Source: Marisa cornuarietis
Lineage: Eukaryota > Mollusca > Gastropoda > Architaenioglossa > Ampullariidae
DNA length: 64,000 nucleotides
Reading direction: 5' to 3'
NCBI GenBank assembly: GCA_004794655.1
Contig: SMMW01000619.1
Location: 2,960,001 to 3,024,000 of the forward strand
A model generated the notes under the pieces. The model made no database searches and had not been told where the DNA came from. It saw only the letters and a list, made by a program, of their open reading frames with translations. Below are positions 26,735-37,545 of the stretch, piece after piece; positions within the stretch are counted from its first letter, which is position 1; each line of letters begins with the position of its first letter. A program made the position numbers and the translations under genes.

Positions 26735-26881
26735 CTATCACAATTATGCTTTATTACCAATTATTTTTGTATTCTTTTAATTATTTGTTTATTCTTTCCC
26801 CGCACGGGGCGAGGGCTAAATAAAAAAACACCTTCTGGCTTATTTACCTCTCGTTAATAAAGAATTGTCATTGTCATTGTC
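26735..26881 (+). mobile_element. 3' end of the same LINE family (5' truncated copy)
   Basis: This stretch is nearly identical to 3840-3976: TTATTACCAATT, TTCTTTCCCCGCACGGGGCGAGGGCTAAAT, TTACCTCTCGTTAATAAAG and the ATTGTC tail. Only the terminal part was inserted. Confidence 0.8.
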
Positions 26882-27552
26882 TACATGACTCCACCTCCTT
26901 GTTACCTGCCAGGTAAACTATCTTTGGACACAGCGATGGGATAGCACTGTACTCACCGACCTTTATTTACTGGATAAGTGTCTCTCATTCGTTGCCTCTT
27001 AGCCCTATCATAGGAGTCACCAATCGTCACAAACCCTCACAACGAAGGGCTTTCACTTCCATTTTCTGTAAAAATGGCGGATCTTCCTAACATCGAAGAA
27101 ATTTTAGAAGTGAGTTATCAAGCTTTTCTGTCATCAGAACCTTGATAAAGTAGATTGACTGCAAAATAAACAGTATTTTCTATAAAATGTAATTTTTTGT
27201 TTATAGAAAACGCATTTGGATTTTTCGACAATTTTATCATATCGGCACAACAGATGCTTTTGACTTGTTTGACCACTAACAATTAAAAAATAGCATTGTT
27301 TATTATTTTTGAAATATTTGTATAGGTTGTTCTATTACGAAAAAAACTATACATTAAGAATTAATATATAAGGTATGCAACCAAAGGACAGGAAACACGA
27401 GGTCTCTCTAAAGGAAAACCGAGACTGACACCGGATTTGACCCCGAGTCACTTATCCAGTCATGAAGGTCCGTGACTGTACCTACTCCTTAGTCCAAGCC
27501 AATCCATCCCCAGCTGACTCTGGTTGTCTTGCAGCCAGCTTATTGTTGGTAT

Positions 27553-27738
27553 GGGGCGGTCAGGTGGTGCAATGGTCAGCGCCTGTCACCAATACAGGAA
27601 AGGTTGGCGGTCGTGGGTTCAGCTCTCGTCTCGGGCATGCTAATCTTTCTCTATATGTGGCATCTGTTTACAAGGCTAGCTGCCTTGCCGTGATATAGCC
27701 TTAGTTGCTGGCTCGGCCTAAAACACAAATCCCCCCCC
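27553..27738 (+). mobile_element. tRNA-related SINE, second family, copy 1
   Basis: The head contains an A-box-like TGGTGCAATGGTCAGCGCC and a B-box-like GTGGGTTCAGCTC. The body CATCTGTTTACAAGGCTAGC and GATATAGCCTTAGTTGCTGG recurs at 29526-29698 (minus) and 61712-61852 (plus). Confidence 0.72.
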
Positions 27739-28021
27739 CCTCTCCCTCTACATTATTGTTCGTACACTGGACTACAAGCGGTTGCCGAGACCAAACCTTA
27801 TTGGTAAAAGTCATTGATCTCGACTTCCCACGAATAACCAAAAAACCGAAAGCTCTTCAGACTAAAAGCTTTAGCTTATGTACCTCCGGTCTGCTCTTCC
27901 TCTTTGTGTCGATAGTGAACCTGAAGCTCGTTTTCAAAAGCCTCGATCTAGATTCTAGAAAAGCCTCGATCTAGATTCTAGAAGTTAGCGCAGTCGAGTC
28001 TTTATCCGATGTTGTAGTACA

Positions 28022-28338
28022 TCAAACCAAGTTCTTAGTCCCCCTCGCAATGTTTACATTTTGGTACATGTCTTCTAGCTCTCTGTCAGTCTCTCTGTCA
28101 GTCTCTCTGCCAGTCTCTCTGTTAGTTGGGTCGGCCAGGTCATCCGGGTCAACGGCATGGAGACCACGTGACCGGTAGCAGGTCTCGTACAGGTGAACGG
28201 CTCCCGGACTGATGTTCAAAGGGTCATAGGAGGGGTCATCGTGCATGCGCAAGGAAGAAGAGCACCGGAACTGGTTGTTGGCGGGGTCAGGTGATTCACT
28301 AGGCTCCACCGGGGCTTCCTCCTCTCTGCACTTGGTGT
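28022..28338 (-). CDS. Gene B exon 12: cytoplasmic tail and stop
   Basis: The 317-nt last exon follows acceptor GTGTGCAG, encodes about 105 residues and ends in TGA (28024-28022). It contains an acidic start (REEEAPVEPSES), YDPLN, HLYETCY, a Glu-Thr-Asp-Arg repeat encoded by a CTCTCTGTCAGT microsatellite, and LEDMYQNVN near the end. YxNx fits the known Grb2 SH2 preference and YxxL/V is half-ITAM-like, as in engulfment receptors. No NPxY was seen. Confidence 0.78.
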
Positions 28339-31300
28339 CTGCACACAGATGTGGACAGATCGTAGTCAGAGAGGGTCAGACACGGGTGGGGGGGGGGAGG
28401 TCGTGTTTAGAATGTTTCAGATATGGAGACCAAGATTATTCATTGTGTGAGATGTGGAGATCAGATCATTATCATGTTCTACCAGGAAGTCTAGACATTG
28501 TCATCAATATCAGATATCAAAGTGTCAGAGATGTGATCAAACTTCTTGGTCTTAGCAATTATCTTGCAAAATCAATAAAATACAGTAAACATCAATCAAA
28601 TCGCAAAATTTACTTTCTTATAATTAATCTTAAAAATCAATAGCATCATAAAAAGCACATTAGGCGCATCTATATTCTTTCCCTTTTATACATTTAAAAA
28701 CTGGTAGTTAGCTCCCTTTACTCTTGTGTAGTAAACTAGAAAAAGGAGTGCGATGAGGGAAGGCAGGAGGTGGGCATGTTTCATGATGTGAGGGCGGGGC
28801 GAGAGTCACTACCACCCGAGAGGCAGCAAGTTTGTATCCCGACAAACACCTGCACCTACACCTGCACCTGCACCTTACAACAAACCCCGTACTTAGCAAC
28901 ACCCTCCCTACCTTCCAACCTATCCGCACCTTGAGAAGTAATCTCAGATTTCGTCTTCCTTTGGTGAATGCTGCAGGAAGATAAAAAGAGAGAAAATAAT
29001 ACGATAGAACATTATTATTAATTCGTAACTTCATCACTAAATTTATTTGGAGATAATACAAAAATAATGTAATCAATCAGAAGAAATATAACAATAGTAA
29101 TCAAGAGGCAGAATTATAGATATTACGGGAAATGAAATCCTCTTGGTGCACTCAGTTTATTCTCTCTTCAAATTTATTGCTTTTTTCCAGAATTAATGAC
29201 ATATTTGAGTTTACATAAAGACTTTTCTGATGTAACATGTTGCCATAAGATGTTATTTACCAAAAGATGCAGACGATGGTCACTGATATTAACGTCGCTG
29301 CACCAACCACCGATCCGGCGACAACAGCCTTTAGGTCTTCACTCTTCCCTGTAGCATAATATACAGTCATCAACAATATAGAGACCAGAACAACACAGTG
29401 GCCCAGGCCAACACGCACTGACCCAGGACAACATCATTGTTTGCACGACAACATTACAGAGACTTGCAAAACACTGTCAGTCAGCAACCACGTGCACTGG
29501 CCAAGGCAACATTTTTTTTAAATTGGTGTTTTACTCCGAGCCAGCAACTAAGGCTATATCACAACAAGGCAGCCAGCCCTGTAAACAGATGCCACATGCA
29601 GAGAAAGAACAGCGTGCCCGAGACGAGAACTGAACCCAGGACAGCCAACCTTCACTGTATTGGTGACAGGCGCTAACCGTTGCGCCACCGGGCCGCCCAA
29701 GGCAACATCTGGTGAGCCAGGAAAACAGTGACTGGCGCACACAGTGATGGTACAGGAGAAGTTGTAGTGACCCAACAACATGCAAGGACAAAAATTAGCG
29801 ACTGACAGAAAGAAAAAAAGCAGAAAAGAAAATATTGATGAGAAGATAATCAAGTTTCAGTTGTTGAATATGATAAAAGAACGCACGTACTGCTAAAGGG
29901 TTATGCTTTGGTCATTCTAGGAAATATCGTCTCATGCCATCATTTATTGCTAAATTGTTATATCTTGCACATTATAGGAAATATCGTATCATGCCATGGT
30001 ATAAATTATTATGAGAAAGCATTGCTTTGTCTCCATCCCTGTATGTTAAATGTTGTACGAAGTTTAAGTTAATACAATGATACAATTTTACCGCTAAAGG
30101 AACTGTGACTGATCAACTCCCACAAGAAAACCTGACTTTAAGAACACCAAGCTACAAAACTACAACGAATTTCAATAATAATAATAATATGAACATTTAT
30201 GTACATAACAATAATAATATGAACAAGAAATAAGAACAAAAATAAAAATAAGTACCAAAATATAATAAAATGACTTACTTTTACAGAGGATTCCGAAGTA
30301 ACCCTCTTCGCAGTCTGACTCACACATTCCGTTGTCATGGCGACAGCTGGTGTTTCGGTAGCAATGACCGCACCTGTTTGAGCAGTTAGCGCCGTATGTA
30401 CCAGTCGGACATTCTGTACAGACATACTGTCTTTGTACAGCCTGTGTAAGAGTGACATCGATGTCGTCATGCCATCTAGAAGTGTTTCATGTCAGGGTAT
30501 CATCTCATCTTGACATGTGTATGTTTGTGTCATTTTGCGTGCCATAGCTGCAAACATACCCCACCCACACCCTAACCCCACCCACACCCTAACCCCGCCC
30601 ACACCCTAACCCCACCCACACCCGACAAAACAGCCCCAAGAATCAAGTAGTTCTCGCATGCAAAAAGTAAGTAACACATCTGGCACCACAAAAACGACAA
30701 CCCTTCCCCACACACCTCCCAAATCCCCCCCATACCCTCACCCTCCTCCCCAACACCCACATCTCCCGAAGACCCCTTCCCCCCATAGTGCGAAATCACC
30801 GAGAGGTGGAAGCACTTTCCCTTACAATATCAACAACAACAACAAAAGTAGTTCTCACTTTGCTGACACAAAGCCTCTGTCCACCCGTCCTCGCATTGTT
30901 TCCGGGTACACGTCCCAGAGTAGCGGTCACACTGTCCACCCGCGCAGTGACCACACCGCTGACCACACGTGGGGCCCCACTGACCGGGAATGCAATCTGG
31001 TACCAGAAAACTTTTCATGAGTTGGACACTCTGAACAGTCAAAACTATTTCATAATTATAACCGACTTCAACAGTCTAGACTATGCCATAACTATAACCA
31101 ACTGACTGCATGAGAAACCTGCAGCTTATTTACCCTGGATGTACCCGTGATGCACAGGCCATGTACATAAAATTTATAAGAAAGTACCAACGATGTATAT
31201 ATACACCTCTGTGTGTGTGTGTGTGTGCGTGAGAGAGAGAGAGAACGAGAGAGAACGAGAGAGAACGACAACAATGACTACAGTCTGAAAGCTTTGTCTT

Positions 31301-34300
31301 GGTTATCAGTGATGCACTTTGCGATGAAATGCTGTGGGTCAGTGATGCCGATTTCGATGACGATAAAGAAAGAGCTTTTCTTCGAGGTCTCATGGTTCAT
31401 GAACCAGCCTGTAGAGCCAGCAGGATCCTACCTACACCAAGAGGTCACGTGGCTTAAAGAGCGCACTTGACGGTCAAGTCCGTGAGCACGTGACTCAGGA
31501 ACCGTTACTGACCTACCTGTGCACAGGGGAGGCAGGAAGTTGTCGACACACAGAGAACAGTGTCCGCTGATGTGATGGCAGACTGGACTTTCGGAGCAGT
31601 GGCCACAGCGTTTAGAGCAATCTTCTCCGTGTTGCCCCCCCGGGCAGGCTGCAACCGACCACACAGAATGGTCAACACAATTAGTAATCAGTAATCCACT
31701 AAGTGGATAATCTGTCATCCACTGGGTGGATATTCTGTCATCCACTGGGTGGATATTCTGTCATCCACTGGGTGGATATTCTGTCATCCACTGGGTGGAT
31801 ATTCTGTCATCCACTGGGTGGATATTCTGTCATCCACTGGGTGGATATTCTGTCATCCACTGGGTGGAGGATCAATAATCCAGTGGGTGGATGAGCACGT
31901 GCAACGTCCAGTTAGAATCGAGAGCAGTGTTGTTGTTTACACTGCAGTTGTGCCACAACATTTTCGTTTTATTTGGGGTGGGTAGGTCTTTGTTTTAGCT
32001 TTGTGTATATGATGGCAATAAGGATTTCAAATCGTTTTCTCGCTTTTTGTCTTAAAACGTGGTATAACTAGACAATATAACTTGTTGTTATTATGTCGAG
32101 ATATCAACAGACCATTTCATGTGGAGTAAATCTTCGTGCTGTAAAAGTGAGGCTCAAAAAATAAACAAAAAACATTAAAAAACTCATTTATACTCAAAGT
32201 GGCAACTCTTTACTTTCTCTCTCTATTTTTTTTCTCTCTCACACATACATACACACACGTCCCCGCTCTCATATCTCATATCCACACACACACAAAACAA
32301 CAACAACACACACACAAACAACAACACACAAAACAACAATAACACAAACACACACAAACAACAACACACAAAACAACAACACGACCACACAAAACAACAA
32401 CAACACACACACAACAACAACAACAACAACAAACACGCGATTATTGCAGTTCAGCAAGAACACATCTTTCTCCCCCATCTGACACGGTGACCTCACCTAA
32501 TTTGCATAGTGGTGCTTGATAGCCAGGTTGGCAGGCGGCACAGTAGCCACTGACCGGGTGGCACGCTGCTCCATTCTTGCACTGGCCGCACACGTGAGAG
32601 CAGTTCACTCCATGCCGGTGATTTCCACACGCTGCAACAGTAGTTGATGGTGAGCATGGAGAGTTTCTATTTTAAGAGACGGAAATGACGTCACAACCTG
32701 TGTCCAGTCAACCAGTTTATGGACTGTTACCACTAGTTCTCTCACACTGCACTGCATACCATCGGCGATACAGTATTGGTAGACTCATACACTGCACTGC
32801 ATACCATCGGCGATACAGTATTGGTAGACTCATACACTGCACTGCATACCATCGGCGATACAGTATTGGTAGACTCATACACTGCACTGCATACCATCGG
32901 CGATACAGTATTGGTAGACTCATACACTGCACTGCATACCATCGGCGATACAGTATTGGTAGACTCATACACTGCACTGCATACCATCGGCGATACAGTA
33001 TTGGTAGACTCATACACTGCAATGTATACCAAGTGGCGATACAGTATTAATAGACTCATGCACTGCACTGCATACCATCGGCGATACTGTATTGGTAGAC
33101 TCATACACTGCACTGCATACCATCGGCGATACAGTATTGGTAGACTCATACACTGCACTGCATACCATCGGCGATACAGTATTGGTAGACTCATACACTG
33201 CACTGCATACCATCGGCGATACAGTATTGGTAGACTCATACACTGCACTGCATACCATCGGCGATACAGTATTGGTAGACTCATACACTGCAATGTAAAC
33301 CAAGTGGCGATACAGTATTGGTAGACTCATACACTGCACTGTAAACCAAGTGGCGATACAGTATTGGTAGACTCATACACTGCACTGTAAACCAAGTGGC
33401 GATACAGTATTGGTAGACTCATACACTGCAATGTATACCAAGTGGCGATACAGTATTAATAGACTCATGCACTGCACTGCATACCATCGGCGATACTGTA
33501 TTGGTAGACTCATACACTGCACTGCATACCATCGGCGATACAGTATTGGTAAACTCATACACTGCACTGCATACCATCGGCGATACAGTATTGGTAGACT
33601 CATACACTGCACTGCATACCATCGGCGATACAGTATTGGTAGACTCATACACTGCACTGCATACCATCGGCGATACTGTATTGGTAGACTCATACACTGC
33701 ACTGCATACCATCGGCGATACAGTATTGGTAGACTCATACACTGCACTGCATACCATCGGCGATACAGTATTGGTAGACTCATACACTGCACTGCATACC
33801 ATCGGCGATACAGTATTGGTAGACTCATACACTGCACTGCATACCATCGGCGATACAGTATTGGAAGACGCATATACTACTATGTATACCATCGGTGATA
33901 CAGTATTGGTAGACTCATACACTAAACTGACTACCTAGTGGCGATACAGTATTGATATACTCATACACTGCACTGTAAACCAAGTGGCGATACAGTATTG
34001 GTAGACTCATACACTGCAATGTAAACCAAGTGGCGATACAGTATTGGTAGACTCATACACTGCAATGTAAACCAAGTGGCGATACAGTATTGGTAGACTC
34101 ATACACTGCAATGTAAACCAAGTGGCGATACAGTATTGATAGACTCATACACTGCACTGTAAACAAAGTGGCGATACAGTATTGGTAGACTCATACACTG
34201 CAATGTAAACCAAGTGGCGATACAGTATTGATAGACTCATACACTGCAATGTATACCAAGTGGCGATACAGTATTGGTAGACTCATATACTGAAATGTGA

Positions 34301-36034
34301 ACCAAGTAGCGATACGTTATTGGTAGACTCATGCAGTGCAATGTAAACCAAGTAGCGATACAGTATTGGTAGACTATACACTGCAATGTAAACCAAGTAG
34401 CGATACAGTATTGGTAGACTATACACTGCAATGTAAACCAATTAGCGATACAGTATTGGTAGACTCATACACTGCAATGTAAACCAAGTAGCGATACAGT
34501 ATTGGTAGACTCATACACTGCACTGCATACCAAGCGGCGATACAAATTATAATCTGCAGCCCTTGTCATTATTTATTCAACTTTTCATTTACTACTGATT
34601 ATCACTTCATCATATTCTGACCTGACTGTTTGTCTCTCGTTTCAGCAAGACCTAACTGTTTCTCATTCTTGCGAGCCTGATTATGGCACATTCGCTCCAA
34701 CAAGCTCTGAGCTCTACTCACTCTCGTTACAGGCGGGTCCTCTCCATCCTGCTGTACACATGGACCGTGTGCACCTGCCGGTACTGCGATCACATCTTCC
34801 AGAATCACTGGCGCACTGACCACACTGCTGACCACAAGTTGCACCCCAGCGACCAGCGACACAGTCTGAGACAAGAAAGTGCTGCTAGAAATAAAGTTGG
34901 TCCAACGAGAAACAAAGACGATATTAGCGTCTCTCTTTGTGTTCAGAAATTCTCTTCAACTGGTTTTTTTTTCAGTTTCATTTTGTTTTAACTATTGCAT
35001 AAAGTTACAGCACCAAGGACATCCCGTTATTAAATTATCTAATGAAAGCACAGACTACACCTGATACTAAACGGTTTACGACACAGACACGGAAACAAAA
35101 ATGTTACGACATATTTTGAGAACGGAAGTACATGCTGCTCAGCAGTAAAAATGATAATTCAACAGAACTGACCTTTACAAAGAGGAAGGTGGTAGTTGAG
35201 TTGGCACTGCAAACAACTTCCGTTGGTGTGACTGCACGACTGATTTCCCGCACAACGCCCGCAGCTTTCCACACAGTTGTCTCCGTATCTCCCGGCACCA
35301 CAAGCTACGGTGACAAGGAATTTCACTCATCAGAAAACTTTGAAGATATCCATTTAGCCAGCCAGTCAGCCAGCCATTTATCTATGCATCCAAACGTTTG
35401 TCTGTGTGTCTGTCCATTCAGGGTAGTCACCTGGAGGATCACTTAAATATTGTCTCAAGGATCAATACAGTTTTGTCTCTAATATAAATAAAGTTTTGTC
35501 TCTAATATAAATAACGTTTTGTCTCTAATATAAATAAAGTTTTGTCTCTAATATAAATAACGTTTTGTCTCTAATATAAATAAAATTTTGTCTCTAATAT
35601 AAATAACGTTTTGTCTCTAATATAAATAAAGTTTTGTCTCTAATATAAATAACGTTTTGTCTCTAATATAAATAAAGTTTTGTCTCTAATATAAATAACG
35701 TTTTGTCTCTAATATAAATAAAGTTTTGTCTCTAATATAAATAACGTTTTGTCTCTAATATAAATAAAATTTTGTCTCTAATATAAATAAAGTTTTGTCT
35801 CTAATATAAATAACGTTTTGTCTCTAGAAACAATACAAATTTGTCTCTAGCATCAATACAGTTTTGATTCTAGCATCAACAAGTTCCGCCATTTACATTG
35901 CCCACAAAGGAAAAATTTCTTCTACTGTTGTTTTAACATAATTGATATCAGTGCCGGTCAAATTGCGGAGAACAAAACCTTACATGTTTATGTTTGTACA
36001 GACACACAGACTATAGCATTCGAGTTTTTATATA

Positions 36035-36129
<95 letters not shown>

Positions 36130-37289
36130 CGTACCACCCAGCCTTTTCAACAAAAGCCATGTCTGCACTTGAGGGACACAAAAAGCTACACGCTGGAAAG
36201 CGGATGTTGCCATAGTGATTCCACTAGACTCGCCAACTGCGATATCAACCATCTATAAACACTGTAGCTCTACAGGCCAGAGCCGGTTTGCATGTCGACA
36301 CCTAAGTTATCAGGACCTTAAGCACAAGTCTTGAAGCATATCTTCCATTCAATCGCCATTTGTTGATTTTGTTGATTGAAAGGTTTTAAGTTGCTGGTCT
36401 TAAGCTACAAGTCGATTATTCAGAACAGACTTAACTAAGTCCACTCGTAGTTGAGACCCGTGACTTAAAACTTATTTTCAATCCGCACATGAAGCAGCCC
36501 ATGAGCACCAGCTACACAGCATTACTTTGTACATTTGATGTTCTCATAAAATATGACTATTTCCGAGTTAATTTATCTGTCAAACAGGAAGGTCCTGAGG
36601 TCTTACCCAAGTTGCAGAATGGGGTTTGGTAGCCAGGCTGACAGGATTTACAGTGGCCTCTAACAGAGTGGCATGCTTCTCCATTCTTGCACTGGCCACA
36701 GGTCTGCGAGCAGTTCTGTCCATATTTCCCATTGTCACAAGCTTCGAAAAATGTTAAATATAAAATGTATCACACATGCGTCTCAAAACTGATAATAAAT
36801 ATATATATATATACATACAGTTTGTGATAATTGCTGGGAATTCGATATATTTAGTTTATGTTGGATGTTGTGCTATGTTTGGTATTCAGTCAGTGGGTGA
36901 ATTAGTCAGCATGCATCGGTTTCTGATTGTCGTTTCCTATGTGACACGTTTTAATTATAAGGGTGATGTGACTTGACACTGTTTCTATGTTTTATAAATG
37001 TCTCACCTACGGTGCATGTATCCGGCGAAATTTTGAAGCCAGGTGTGCAGCCCCCATGACACCTGCCTGTCCTGCTGTCACATGTTTTGTCACCGCCACA
37101 ATGGCCGCAAGGGCTGCAGGTACTACCCTTCAGGTAGTGATTGGGTTGGCATTGAACTGTAAAGAAGGTCAGCCACCCGTTATACAAGTATAATTATTGC
37201 TTCGCCAGATGCTGCCGCCATTTGTACAACCGCTGAAGACTACATACCTGTCTAGACTTGTTGTGGACTATAGAGTATTGCTAGTGAAT

Positions 37290-37351
<62 letters not shown>

Positions 37352-37490
37352 TCTTTTTTTTTAGTTTAGTCCTCTTCGTACCTAGGTGGTACATAAGGCA
37401 TCCACTAGAGACCTCCATCTTTGTCTGTCGGAGGGCAAGTTTGGATATGTCGTTCCAGGTTAGTTTCTGGTTTTATATATATATATATAC

Positions 37491-37545
<55 letters not shown>

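Larger units (their letters stand above)
21415..28021. other. Intergenic stretch between genes A and B
   Basis: Apart from the arrays, MITE, LINE end and SINE listed separately, I see no supported gene. No clear TATA box was found for gene A upstream of 21414. An ATGGCGGATCTTCC word at 27074 followed by a GTGAGT donor is the only coding-like start, and it is discussed as a finding. Confidence 0.5.

Noticed and set aside
32685..33938. Open frames of 120-180 codons on both strands (TALHTIGDTVLVDSY, MQCMSLPILYRRWY)
   Set aside because: They come from the 45-bp unit, a multiple of three, and appear on both strands at once. Intron of gene B.
34602..34874. 90-codon minus frame starting MSQTVSLVAG
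   Set aside because: A frame shadow of gene B exon 5. The EGF cysteine pattern and splice phase are in another frame.
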